Assembly (NCBI RefSeq): GCF_038024105.1
Contig: NZ_CP150661.1
Span: forward strand, 1,631,001-1,695,000
DNA length: 64,000 nucleotides
Direction of reading: 5' to 3'
DNA from: Polaribacter butkevichii
Lineage (GTDB): Bacteria; Bacteroidota; Bacteroidia; Flavobacteriales; Flavobacteriaceae
Numbering within the stretch: the first letter of the stretch is position 1; the number at the start of each line of letters is the position of its first letter. Under the pieces are notes generated by a model. The model did not search any database and was not told the origin of the DNA. It was given only the letters and a program-made list of their open reading frames with translations. A program made the translations under genes and the position numbers. This document shows positions 9,058 through 17,546 of this stretch, piece after piece.

Positions 9058-10179
9058 ATGATTACAATTAAAAAAATGACAACGAAAAAGGAAATGAAAC
9101 AATTTGTTACATTTCCTTTTTCGTTATATAAAGATAATAAATATTGGGTACCACCTATAATTAAGGATGAAGTTGATAATTTTGACCCAACAAAAAATCC
9201 TGTTTTCGAAAATGCTGATGCACAGTTTTTTGTAGCCATTAGAAACGGTAAAATTGTTGGTAGAGTTATTGCAATTATCAATTGGTTTGAGGTTGAAAAG
9301 CAACAAATTAAAAAAATGCGTTTTGGCTGGTTTGATGTTATTGATGATATTGAAGTAAGTAAAGCTTTATTAAATAAGGTAAAAGAAATTGGCCTTGAAA
9401 ATAAATTAGAATATATAGAAGGCCCTATTGGTTTTAACAACCTAGACAAAACAGGTGTTTTAGTCGAAGGTTTTGATCATATAGGTACCATGATTACTTG
9501 GTACAATCACCCATATTACAAAGAGCATTTAGAACAATTAGGCTTTGTAAAAGAGAAAGAATATTTAGAGAATAAGTTTAAGTTTAAAAATGTTGATGGT
9601 GTGTATTTTGATAGAATTAGCAGCATTATAAAAAGACGTTTTAAATTAAAAGCATTAGATTTTACAAAGACAAAAGATATTATGCCTTATGTAGATGAAA
9701 TGTTTGAAGTTTTTAGTGCTTCCTACTCTAAACTATCTTCTTTTGTTCCTATTTCTGATGCTCAAATTGCTTTTTTTAAAAAGAAATACATTAGTTTTAT
9801 CAACCCAGAATATATAAAATTTGTGGTTGATGAAAACAATAAATTAGTTGCCTTTGCTATTGTGATGCCTTCTTTTTCTGAAGCTTTACAAAAAGCCAAA
9901 GGAAAGTTATTTCCTTTTGGATTGTTCCATTTATTACATGCAAGAAAACATGCTAAAGACGTTACTTTTTACTTAATTGGAGTGCATCCAGATTACCAAA
10001 ACAAAGGAGTACATGCTATTATTTTTGATCAATACACCAAAACTTTTGCGCCTCTAGGAATCGATAATTGTATTAGAACTCCCGAGTTAGAAGACAATGA
10101 AGCTATTAAAAAATTATGGGAAAACTTTGATCCCGTAACTCATAAAAGACGTAGAACGTATCGAAAGAATATTCAGTAA
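9058..10179 (+). CDS. GNAT-like (acyl-CoA N-acyltransferase fold) protein
   Basis: A 373-residue protein that looks like two GNAT-type halves. Residues about 50-80 (QFFVAIRNGKIVGRVIAIIN) fit the beta2-beta4 region of a GNAT domain, and about 290-330 (VTFYLIGVHPDYQNKGVHA) match the acetyl-CoA pyrophosphate loop Q/RxxGxG/A in a degenerate form. The substrate is unknown. Homologues are common single-copy genes in Bacteroidota. The start at 9058 is preceded by a -7 box at 4 nt, suggesting a leaderless message; a Met at 9076 is an alternative start. A palindromic repeat lies downstream. Confidence 0.65.
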   Translation: MITIKKMTTKKEMKQFVTFPFSLYKDNKYWVPPIIKDEVDNFDPTKNPVFENADAQFFVAIRNGKIVGRVIAIINWFEVEKQQIKKMRFGWFDVIDDIEVSKALLNKVKEIGLENKLEYIEGPIGFNNLDKTGVLVEGFDHIGTMITWYNHPYYKEHLEQLGFVKEKEYLENKFKFKNVDGVYFDRISSIIKRRFKLKALDFTKTKDIMPYVDEMFEVFSASYSKLSSFVPISDAQIAFFKKKYISFINPEYIKFVVDENNKLVAFAIVMPSFSEALQKAKGKLFPFGLFHLLHARKHAKDVTFYLIGVHPDYQNKGVHAIIFDQYTKTFAPLGIDNCIRTPELEDNEAIKKLWENFDPVTHKRRRTYRKNIQ

Positions 10180-10204
10180 GCAGTAGGCAAAAACCCGAAC
10201 GAAT

Positions 10205-10247
10205 GTCATTTCGAAATGAGCTTTTTTAGCGATTGAGAAATCTCAAC
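10205..10247 (+). repeat. Dispersed palindromic repeat GTCATTTCGA type, copy A
   Basis: The sequence opens GTCATTTCGAAATG, has a short hairpin (GCTTTTTTAGC), and continues CGATTGAGAAATCTCAAC. An inverted, diverged copy lies at 17488-17530. The two share the GTCATTTCGAAATG end and ATTGAGAAAT, while the central hairpin bases differ. Repeats beginning GTCATTTCGA and ending in GAGAAATCTCA are widely scattered between genes in flavobacteria. Confidence 0.65.
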
Positions 10248-10276
10248 TTTACATATTAAATTTTGAACTCATAACC

Positions 10277-10984
10277 ATGCAATTATTTTATAATTCAGAA
10301 ATTTCTACAGAAACCACACAAATTACTTTTGATAAAATTGAGAGCAAACATATTGTTCGTGTTTTAAGAAAAAAAGAAGGTGATATCTTAAAAATCACCA
10401 ATGGTAAAGGAGAATTATTTGATGTAGAAATTAGTTTTGCAAACGATAAAAGGTGTGCAGCAATTATTATTAACGCTCAGAAAAAACCAAAACCGTGGAG
10501 TTATTACTTGCATATTGCCATTGCGCCAACAAAATTAAATGACAGAATTGAATGGTTTTTAGAGAAAGCTACAGAAATTGGTATTGATGAAATTACACCA
10601 ATTATTTGTGCTAACTCAGAACGCAGAGTTGTAAAACTAGAACGTTTCGAAAAGATTCTTCAATCTGCAATGAAACAGTCTTTAAAATTTACATTACCAA
10701 AACTAAATGCTCCTGTAAAATTAGCCGATTTTATAAAACAAGATTTTGAAGGACAAGTTTGTATTGCTCATTGTGAAGATCAAGAAAAAACATTATTGCA
10801 ATCTGTTGTAAACCCCTCAGAAAAAACAACCATTTTAATTGGACCAGAAGGCGATTTTTCTCCTGATGAAATAAAAAAATGTTTGGCAAAAAACATGATT
10901 CCTGTTTCTTTAGGAGAAAGTAGATTGCGCACAGAAACGGCAGCTTTGGTGGCTGTAAATACGGTTTCGTTTATCAATCAGTAA
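10277..10984 (+). CDS. rsmE: 16S rRNA (uracil(1498)-N(3))-methyltransferase
   Basis: A 235-residue SPOUT methyltransferase that modifies U1498 of 16S rRNA in the 30S subunit using SAM. An N-terminal PUA-like beta domain (about 1-70) is followed by a knotted catalytic domain with EKATEIG at 96-102, LIGPEGDFSPDE at 187-198 and LGESRLRTETA at 212-222, the SAM-binding trefoil-knot signatures. Length is normal for the family (about 230-245) and the start gives the usual MQLFY N-terminus. It lies 97 bases after the GNAT-like gene, from which it is separated by a palindromic repeat. Confidence 0.93.
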   Translation: MQLFYNSEISTETTQITFDKIESKHIVRVLRKKEGDILKITNGKGELFDVEISFANDKRCAAIIINAQKKPKPWSYYLHIAIAPTKLNDRIEWFLEKATEIGIDEITPIICANSERRVVKLERFEKILQSAMKQSLKFTLPKLNAPVKLADFIKQDFEGQVCIAHCEDQEKTLLQSVVNPSEKTTILIGPEGDFSPDEIKKCLAKNMIPVSLGESRLRTETAALVAVNTVSFINQ

Positions 10985-11023
10985 TTTTTACTATATTGCT
11001 TTCAATTCTCACTAAAATAATTA

Positions 11024-11665
11024 ATGAAGCAACCTTTATTTCTAATATTCATATTTCTATATTTTTCGGTAAATGCACAAGACGTTGCCATTCTTAAATA
11101 CAATGGTGGTGGAGATTGGTATGCAAACCCAACTGCAGTTCCTAACTTAATCGCATTTGCAAACGCAAATATTGGTACTCATATTTCTAAAGATCCACAA
11201 CCAGTAACTATTGACAGCGAAGATATTTTTAACTTCCCTATCTTATTTATGACAGGGCATGGAAATATCTTATTTTCTGATGACGACGCAAACAACCTTA
11301 GAAATTATTTAATTTCTGGCGGATTTTTACATGTTTCGGATAATTATGGTTTAGACAAGCACATCCGAAGAGAATTGAAAAAAGTGTTTCCGAATTTAGA
11401 GTTTAAAGAAATACCCAACAATCATCCTATTTATAATCAAACGTATAAATTTAAAAACGGAATTCCTAAAATTCATGAACATGATAAAAAAGCAGCACAA
11501 GGCTTTGGTTTATTTTACGAAAGTAGATTGGTTGTTTTTTATGATTATGAAACCGATTTAAGTGATGGATGGGAAGATGAAATAGTGCATAACAACCCAA
11601 AGAATGTTCGTGAAAAATCGTTAAAAATGGGTGCAAATATTATTGAATTTGCTTTTAAAAACTAG
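11024..11665 (+). CDS. DUF4159 domain-containing secreted protein
   Basis: A 213-residue protein with a signal peptide (about 1-18, ending VNA-Q). The rest matches DUF4159, a glutamine-amidotransferase-like (flavodoxin/ThuA-type) fold: ILKYNGGGDWYANP near the start, FMTGHGNILFSDDD around residue 78, and LSDGWEDE near the C-terminus. The families do not show the catalytic Cys of true amidotransferases. In this phylum the gene usually follows rsmE, as here with a 39-base gap. Function is unknown. Confidence 0.8.
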   Translation: MKQPLFLIFIFLYFSVNAQDVAILKYNGGGDWYANPTAVPNLIAFANANIGTHISKDPQPVTIDSEDIFNFPILFMTGHGNILFSDDDANNLRNYLISGGFLHVSDNYGLDKHIRRELKKVFPNLEFKEIPNNHPIYNQTYKFKNGIPKIHEHDKKAAQGFGLFYESRLVVFYDYETDLSDGWEDEIVHNNPKNVREKSLKMGANIIEFAFKN

Positions 11666-11715
11666 TAAGCGTTAAGCAAAAATAAGTTTTTTAGCCTCTC
11701 TACTAATTCAAAACC

Positions 11716-12633
11716 ATGCAAAACAACATAGATATAAATATAGACGACATTAAAATAAATTTTGATGAGAGTGGTTTATGGGTTTTAAATATTGCTATCG
11801 CTATTATTATGTTTGGTGTTGCATTAGCAATTAGTGTAGACGATTTTAAACGACTTTTTAAAAACCCTAAAATAGTTTTTGTGGGAGTTTTATCGCAATT
11901 TATATTATTGCCAGCATTTACTTTTTTAGCAATCTTATTGATAAAACCTCATCCTAGTTTTGCTTTAGGAATGATGATGATTGCTGCTTGTCCTGGTGGA
12001 AATGTATCTAATTTTTTTAGTAAAATGGCTGGCGGAAATGCAGCATTATCTGTGAGCTTAACTGCTTTTGCAACCTTAATTTGTATTGTAATGACTCCGT
12101 TTAACCTTCAATTTTGGGGAAGTTTATACGAACCTACAAATCAAATTTTAAAAACAGTTTCTTTAAACCCTTTTGATTTGTTTAAACTCGTTTCATTAAT
12201 CTTAGGAATTCCTTTACTTCTTGGTATGCTAATTAAACATTACCATGCTAAAATGGCTAGCAAAATAGAAAAGGTTTTAAAACCGCTGTCTATGTTGGTT
12301 TTTATTGCGCTAATTTTTATTGCTTTTTCTCAAAATTTAGATGTTTTTGTAAATCATATTCACCACGTATTATTTTTGGTGATATTTCATAACATATTTG
12401 CTTACTTTTTGGGGTTTTATACCGCAAAAAGTTTTAAATTGAATAAAAAAGACTGCAAAACAATAGCTATGGAAACAGGAATACAAAATGGAGGTTTAGG
12501 TTTATTGCTTATTTTTGGTTTCTTTGAAGGATTAGGAGGCATGGCTTTATTAGCTGCCTTTTGGGGAGTGTGGGATGTTTTTTCTGGCATGGCATTAGCC
12601 ACTTATTGGGGCAGAAAATCATCTTTAAAATAA
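11716..12633 (+). CDS. Bile acid:sodium symporter (BASS) family transporter
   Basis: A 305-residue inner-membrane protein with about 9-10 helices. The BASS signature AACPGGNVSNFFSKMAGG is present around residues 93-110, including the conserved Gly-Gly-Asn/Ser crossover region that binds sodium, and ETGIQNGGLGLLL near residue 253 corresponds to the second crossover (E-x-G-x-Q-N). A Na+-coupled importer of organic anions is expected, but the substrate is unknown; bile acids are unlikely in a marine bacterium. It lies 12 bases upstream of the acyltransferase gene and is likely co-transcribed with it. Confidence 0.85.
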   Translation: MQNNIDINIDDIKINFDESGLWVLNIAIAIIMFGVALAISVDDFKRLFKNPKIVFVGVLSQFILLPAFTFLAILLIKPHPSFALGMMMIAACPGGNVSNFFSKMAGGNAALSVSLTAFATLICIVMTPFNLQFWGSLYEPTNQILKTVSLNPFDLFKLVSLILGIPLLLGMLIKHYHAKMASKIEKVLKPLSMLVFIALIFIAFSQNLDVFVNHIHHVLFLVIFHNIFAYFLGFYTAKSFKLNKKDCKTIAMETGIQNGGLGLLLIFGFFEGLGGMALLAAFWGVWDVFSGMALATYWGRKSSLK

Positions 12634-12645
12634 TTATAAAATTAT

Positions 12646-13704
12646 ATGGAAGTTTCACAGATTTGGTTTAGATTGGTTCGTTTTTATGTACAACTAGGAC
12701 TCTTTTTTTACACAAAAAAAATAAAGATAATTGGTCTTAAAAATGTTCCTAAAAAAGGTGCTGTACTTTTTGCGGTAAACCATCCTAACGGATTGATAGA
12801 TCCGTTAATTGTAACTACTAATAATCCTAGAGCGAGTTATTTTTTAGTAAAAGCTGCTGCTTTTAAAAATCCTATTATAGAAAAAATTCTTAATTCTTTA
12901 AACCTTATTCCTATTTATAGGATGCGAGACGGAATTGATCAATTAGCAAAAAACGAAGAAGTTTTTAATAAATGCTACAACATTTTTAATAGAGGAAAAT
13001 CTTTAATGATTTTTCCGGAAGGAAGTGATTGTAGAGATAGAACTGTAAGACCTTTAAGCAAAGGGTTTACAAGAATTGTTTACGGTGCTATTGAAAAATA
13101 CCCCGATTTACAAATTCAGGTTGTACCTGTTGGTCTTACTTATCAAAATGCTTCTCAGTTTCCTAGTAAAGTAGCTTTGCATTACGGAACACCGATTGAT
13201 GCAAGTAAAATTTACGCAAACAACATACCGAGTAAATCTATCAATATTCTAAAAAATGAGGTAGATGCTCAATTAAAAAATTTATCTGTACATATAAAAA
13301 AGGATGAAAACTATGATACTGTTTTAACAAAGTTAAATGATGCTCAAGTAGATTTTACAGAAGTTAAAAAAGTACAAGAAATGATAAAAACAAATACATT
13401 TCCGCCTAAAAAAGAAGGTTCTAAAAATTATTTAAAACCTTTGTATTACTTAATTGTTTTAAATAGTATTATTGAGTATTTCATTTATAAAAAACAAGCT
13501 AAAAAAAATCCGGATGTTGATTTTATAGATACGTTTAGGTTTACTTTTAACTTGTTTATTTTACCGCTATTTTATGTATTACAAGCTTTTATTGTATCGT
13601 ATTTCTTTGGTAATAAAATGGGGTTACTCTACTTAGCCTTTAGCCTTTTAATTATATTTATATATAGTAAGTTATCGCCAACAAATACAGAAGCTAGTTC
13701 TTAA
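12646..13704 (+). CDS. PlsC-like 1-acyl-glycerol-3-phosphate acyltransferase family protein
   Basis: A 352-residue protein with a LPLAT acyltransferase domain at about residues 10-215: NHPNGLIDP at 45-53 (an H-x5-D variant of the H-x4-D catalytic motif) and FPEGSDCRD at 123-131 (acyl-acceptor phosphate binding). Two hydrophobic helices near 290-345 suggest membrane anchoring. It probably acylates a lysophospholipid or another lipid acceptor; the long C-terminus differs from housekeeping PlsC, which is about 240 residues. The gene ends at a bidirectional terminator. Confidence 0.8.
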   Translation: MEVSQIWFRLVRFYVQLGLFFYTKKIKIIGLKNVPKKGAVLFAVNHPNGLIDPLIVTTNNPRASYFLVKAAAFKNPIIEKILNSLNLIPIYRMRDGIDQLAKNEEVFNKCYNIFNRGKSLMIFPEGSDCRDRTVRPLSKGFTRIVYGAIEKYPDLQIQVVPVGLTYQNASQFPSKVALHYGTPIDASKIYANNIPSKSINILKNEVDAQLKNLSVHIKKDENYDTVLTKLNDAQVDFTEVKKVQEMIKTNTFPPKKEGSKNYLKPLYYLIVLNSIIEYFIYKKQAKKNPDVDFIDTFRFTFNLFILPLFYVLQAFIVSYFFGNKMGLLYLAFSLLIIFIYSKLSPTNTEASS

Positions 13705-13710
13705 AAAAAA

Positions 13711-13752
13711 CAAACCGTTCAAACAGGTTTAGCCCTGATTGAACGGTTTTTG
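13711..13752. terminator. Bidirectional intrinsic terminator
   Basis: AAACCGTTCA (13712-13721) and TGAACGGTTT (13740-13749) form a 10-bp stem, with T-rich sequence on the plus side (TTTTTG) and an A-run upstream that reads as T on the minus strand. It lies between convergent genes. Confidence 0.75.
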
Positions 13753-13816
13753 TTTGAGCTCTTTTTTATTCCTTTTTAGGATAAAAAAAGCGAGTAGTGA
13801 AAGCAGGAAATAGCTA

Positions 13817-16735
13817 CTAATCTATAATAGCATCTTGAATAACTTGCTGAATTTCGGTACGCATATTACTTCTTACCAAACTCATATTTGCAGCTGTAGG
13901 ATACACTCTGTTTGATAAAAACACATACACAATTCCGCTTTTTGGATCTGCCCAAGTATAGGTACCTGTAAAACCAGAATGCCCAAAACTCTCATCGGAA
14001 ACACATCCACAAGTTGCTTTTACCTTAGGGTTTAACTGTGGTTTATCAAAACCTAAACCTCTACGTACTTTCTTATCAGAAAAATAACGGTGGTTAAATT
14101 TATCTACAGTTTCGGTTTTTAAATATCGTTTACCACCATAATATCCTTTTTGTAAATACATTTGCATAATCTTAGCAACATCGTTTGCATTGGCAAATAA
14201 CCCCGCATGACCTCCTACTCCGCCTAACATTGCTGCACCCATATCATGCACATAACCTTGCACCAATTGGTTGCGATAATAATCGTCTTTTTCGGTGGGT
14301 ATAATTTCGTTTTTAGCAAACTTTTGTAACGGTAAATAACTAGTTCTGTTTGCGCCTAGAGATTGGTAAAACTCTTCATCTACTAATGTATTTAAAGGTT
14401 TTTGGTAGGTGTTTTCAATAGCCTCTTTAAATAAATAATAACCTAAATCGCTATATTTATAACCTGGTCTTTCTCTTTGGTCTGCATCTCTTATATATTT
14501 ATAAATACTGTCTTTATAATTTTTATTTATATATAAATTTTTGGCAACTTTTATGGCAAATTTTTTAGATTTTACATTGCTATAAAAAGTAGGTAAATTT
14601 TTATGTGTTACACTGTCTTGCGTAGCTACATAAAAAGGAATCCATGCTTTTAAACGACCATAATGCGATAGTATTTCTCTTACAGAAACCGCTGCTTTAT
14701 TAGACCCTTTAAAACTTGGTAAAAGCTCTTGTACCTTTTCATTTAAAGAAATTTTTTGCTCTTCTTCTGCTTTCATTATTAAAGGCAATGATGCTAAAAT
14801 TTTAGTAAGAGAAGCCAAATCATAAACATCAGAGTTTTTTACTTTTAAAAGTTTTTTATCTGTATGATACCCATAACTTTTATCTAAAACAACCTTACCG
14901 TTTCTGGCTACAAAAACCTGAAAACCTGGTGCCATTTTTTTCTTTAAAATAATGGTTGCTAAAGAATCTATTTCTTTTAATTTTACAGATGATAAATTAG
15001 CTGCTTCTGGTAATGTGTACTCAAACCTACCAAGGTTAGATGTGGTAAAACCTCTACCTTCAAAAAAATCGGTTTTAATAGTTACCGGTAATTTTCCTTT
15101 GGCACCAAAAGCTCCAAAAATAAGTTGTGCAGATAATTCTTGCCCTAATTTACTATTCTGATAAGAAACAATAAGCCCTTCTATATTGGTAAATGATTTT
15201 ACTTGCAGCAAACTATACGGACTTGCAAAAACATCTAAAATTACATTTTTTTCACGTGCAATTTCTTGCAACCAAACCAATTCTTTGTCTTTAAACTTAT
15301 AACTTTTCCAAGGGTTTGCATTCGATTTATGATAACCGATAATTACCAAGTTATAAGGTTTTAATTTTTTTATAAGTCCATCTAAATTTTTATCAGAAAC
15401 CACATCTACCTTACCGTAATTTTGTAGCATATTTACAAAATCTGCACCCGAATCATCGCCTAATTTTACATAAGCAATTTTTCTGTTTTCTAAATTTCTA
15501 ACAGGTATGTTTCCGTTTATATTTTTAAGAACCGTTAATGAATTTTTAACCAATTCTCTGTGTAACAATTCGTCATCTATAGAGTTTAAATCGGCATTAA
15601 GGTTTTCTAATTGCACAGGTTTGTAATTGTTTAAACCTGCCCAATATTTTGCTTTTAATATTTTACGAACAGAAAAATCTATACGCTCTTCTGTAAGCGT
15701 CTTTAGCTCAATTGCTTTTTTTATGATATTTACAGTTGCAGGAATTTCTTGCGGAATTAATAACAAATCATTCCCTGCCTGAATTGCTGCCAAATTAATT
15801 TCTGCTGATGTAGCATAATTTGCTGCACCTTTCATATTTAAACCATCGGTAATTACCAAACCTAAAAAACCTAGTTTTTGTTGTAATAAATCTGTAACCA
15901 CATTCTTAGACAAAGAAGTAGGCAATCTGCTATCCGACTCTAAACTTGGTATACTTAAATGCGCAGTCATAACACTAGTTACACCCGCATCGAATATTTT
16001 TTTATACGGGTATAGTTCTATATTATTTAAACGTTCTAAATCAAAATTTAAAACAGGCAATGTTTGATGAGAATCTGTTGCCGTATCTCCATGACCCGGA
16101 AAGTGTTTGGCACTTGCTAAAACCCCCATACTTTGCATACCTTGTGTAAACGCTATTGCTTTTTCTGTTACGTTTTCTTTGTTTTCACCAAAAGAACGAT
16201 TTCCAATTATAGGGTTTTCTGGGTTTGTATTAATATCTACAACCGGTGCAAAGTTTAAATGAATTCCTAATCTGTTACAATGTTTCCCTAAATGCAATCC
16301 AAATTCTTTAATCAAAGAATCATTTTTAATGGCCCCTAAAGTCATGTTCCAAGGAAAACGATACGTATTTTTTAAACGCATATCTAAGCCCCACTCACCA
16401 TCAAAACCAATTAATAAAGGCACCTTTGCAGAATCTTGATATTTATTTGTAAGTGTCGCTTGTTTATCTGGTGTGCCTTGCATAAAAATTAAATTACCAA
16501 CATGATATTTTTTAATCATATTTGTAATGTAATCTTCGTGTTTTTTATCCTTATTAGAATAGGCTTGTATCATAAATAACTGACCAATTTTTTCATCTAA
16601 AGTCATATTTTTTATAATACTATCTATCCAAACATCTTGTGCTTCGGCATCTTTTGTTATTAAAGGATCTACACTCTGTGCAGATATATTAAAAACAAAA
16701 CCTATAAAAAGGATAATTAGTAACTCTTTCTTCAT
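13817..16735 (-). CDS. GH3 beta-N-acetylglucosaminidase-like / class C beta-lactamase-like fusion
   Basis: Taking the ATG at 16735 gives 972 residues with a clear signal peptide (MKKELLIILFIGFVFNISAQ); an upstream in-frame ATG at 16780 would hide it. Residues about 25-380 are a NagZ-like GH3 domain with KHFPGHGDTATDSH near 207-220 (the His/Asp acid-base dyad of bacterial NagZ) and ITDGLNMKG near 293 (Asp nucleophile). A GH3 C-terminal Rossmann-like domain follows to about 580. The last 390 residues are a serine-hydrolase (class C beta-lactamase/DD-peptidase-like) domain with SLTK near 640, YSD near 762 and HSG near 918. Cell-wall muropeptide processing in the periplasm is the likely role; the domain order is known in Bacteroidota. 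Confidence 0.85.
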   Translation of the reverse strand: MKKELLIILFIGFVFNISAQSVDPLITKDAEAQDVWIDSIIKNMTLDEKIGQLFMIQAYSNKDKKHEDYITNMIKKYHVGNLIFMQGTPDKQATLTNKYQDSAKVPLLIGFDGEWGLDMRLKNTYRFPWNMTLGAIKNDSLIKEFGLHLGKHCNRLGIHLNFAPVVDINTNPENPIIGNRSFGENKENVTEKAIAFTQGMQSMGVLASAKHFPGHGDTATDSHQTLPVLNFDLERLNNIELYPYKKIFDAGVTSVMTAHLSIPSLESDSRLPTSLSKNVVTDLLQQKLGFLGLVITDGLNMKGAANYATSAEINLAAIQAGNDLLLIPQEIPATVNIIKKAIELKTLTEERIDFSVRKILKAKYWAGLNNYKPVQLENLNADLNSIDDELLHRELVKNSLTVLKNINGNIPVRNLENRKIAYVKLGDDSGADFVNMLQNYGKVDVVSDKNLDGLIKKLKPYNLVIIGYHKSNANPWKSYKFKDKELVWLQEIAREKNVILDVFASPYSLLQVKSFTNIEGLIVSYQNSKLGQELSAQLIFGAFGAKGKLPVTIKTDFFEGRGFTTSNLGRFEYTLPEAANLSSVKLKEIDSLATIILKKKMAPGFQVFVARNGKVVLDKSYGYHTDKKLLKVKNSDVYDLASLTKILASLPLIMKAEEEQKISLNEKVQELLPSFKGSNKAAVSVREILSHYGRLKAWIPFYVATQDSVTHKNLPTFYSNVKSKKFAIKVAKNLYINKNYKDSIYKYIRDADQRERPGYKYSDLGYYLFKEAIENTYQKPLNTLVDEEFYQSLGANRTSYLPLQKFAKNEIIPTEKDDYYRNQLVQGYVHDMGAAMLGGVGGHAGLFANANDVAKIMQMYLQKGYYGGKRYLKTETVDKFNHRYFSDKKVRRGLGFDKPQLNPKVKATCGCVSDESFGHSGFTGTYTWADPKSGIVYVFLSNRVYPTAANMSLVRSNMRTEIQQVIQDAIID

Positions 16736-16796
16736 ATTATTTTCGAACATATATTTTGGGCGTTTAAACAGGCTTTCCATTATATCTTTTTATAAT

Positions 16797-16875
16797 GTCA
16801 TTGCGAAGTTTACTTTTTTGTAAACTATGGCAATCTCATAATCCATAAACAGATTGCTTCGTTCCTCGCAATGAC
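16797..16875. repeat. Large palindromic repeat GTCATTGCGA type
   Basis: The left arm GTCATTGCGAAG and the right arm CTTCGTTCCTCGCAATGAC are inverted, with GGCAATCT and AGATTGC as further matching arms. An extra hairpin, GTTTAC-TTTTTT-GTAAAC, is inserted in the left arm. The GTCATTGCGA end resembles the GTCATTTCGA end of the repeats at 10205 and 17488. It fills much of the 230-base spacer between convergent-side genes and looks like a dispersed intergenic element. Confidence 0.65.
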
Positions 16876-16964
16876 GCTTATTTAATTAGATTATAAAAAG
16901 GATGTCATTTCAATCCTTAACGCAACTTATTTATTAACCTCAGTTATAACTTAAAAATCAATAG

Positions 16965-17450
16965 TTATACCAAAAAGCATTTGTGCCAGCTTTCTTTTGC
17001 AGGAATCTCCCAATTATTTTCAAAATCGGCCTTGGTATTTACCATATTGTTAAACACAATTGTTTCTGCAGTTACTTTTTGTTCTTTGGCAAACCTCTGA
17101 AAATCTGATAATTTTACTAAGTTAATATTGTCATTATCTTTAAACGTAATGTTCATTTTGTCCATTAAGTCTAATTTTAATTCGTTTTCTAATTCTTTAA
17201 TAAAACGAACAGAACTATCAATAGAACAACCAGAAACATTATTAAAACTTTCATCTACCGCCAGCACTAAAAACTGATTGTATTTTATAGTAAAAGAACC
17301 TTTTAAATCGTCTCCATGACGTGTCCATTGGTTAATAAAGTCTTCTGCTCTTTCTGAAATAAAGTTTATTTCATTCTCTGTAAACTCTCTATCTGCTTGG
17401 TAAATCCAAACGCGAGAATTATTTGGTAAATTTTTATATTCTGTAAACAT
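16965..17450 (-). CDS. Conserved protein of unknown function, 161 residues
   Basis: A cytosolic, acidic 161-residue protein with no signal peptide or membrane segment. Conspicuous are VWIYQADREFTENEINFI near the start, WTRHGDDLKGSF in the middle with an adjacent AVDESFNNVSGCSIDSSV, and a C-terminal WHKCFLV. Homologues are frequent in flavobacteria and some have been labelled ABC transporter ATPase, but no Walker A or signature motif is visible, so I do not use that name. The arrangement Asp-Glu-Ser...Gly-Cys-Ser-Ile-Asp-Ser is likely an active or structural site, by inference only. It is flanked by palindromic repeats on both sides. Confidence 0.6.
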   Translation of the reverse strand: MFTEYKNLPNNSRVWIYQADREFTENEINFISERAEDFINQWTRHGDDLKGSFTIKYNQFLVLAVDESFNNVSGCSIDSSVRFIKELENELKLDLMDKMNITFKDNDNINLVKLSDFQRFAKEQKVTAETIVFNNMVNTKADFENNWEIPAKESWHKCFLV

Positions 17451-17487
17451 ACTTTTTTAGATTATTAGATATTTGGATTGTTAGATT

Positions 17488-17530
17488 CTTAAATTTCTCA
17501 ATCGTCTAAAAAGACGCATTTCGAAATGAC
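17488..17530 (-). repeat. Dispersed palindromic repeat GTCATTTCGA type, copy B
   Basis: On the minus strand this reads GTCATTTCGAAATG, then the hairpin CGTC-TTTTT-AGACG, then ATTGAGAAAT. It is an inverted relative of the copy at 10205-10247. The stem bases differ between the two copies while pairing is kept, which suggests the hairpin is maintained by selection or by the way the element spreads. Confidence 0.6.
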
Positions 17531-17546
17531 AACAACCATTAAAAAC

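Noticed and set aside
16736..16780. Upstream ATG of the GH3 fusion, adding 15 residues
   Set aside because: It would put charged residues in front of a clear signal peptide beginning MKKELLIILF. The ATG at 16735 fits better, although the upstream one at 16750 is not excluded.
16965..17450. ABC transporter ATPase label for the 161-residue protein
   Set aside because: No Walker A, signature or Walker B sequence is visible and the protein is far too short.
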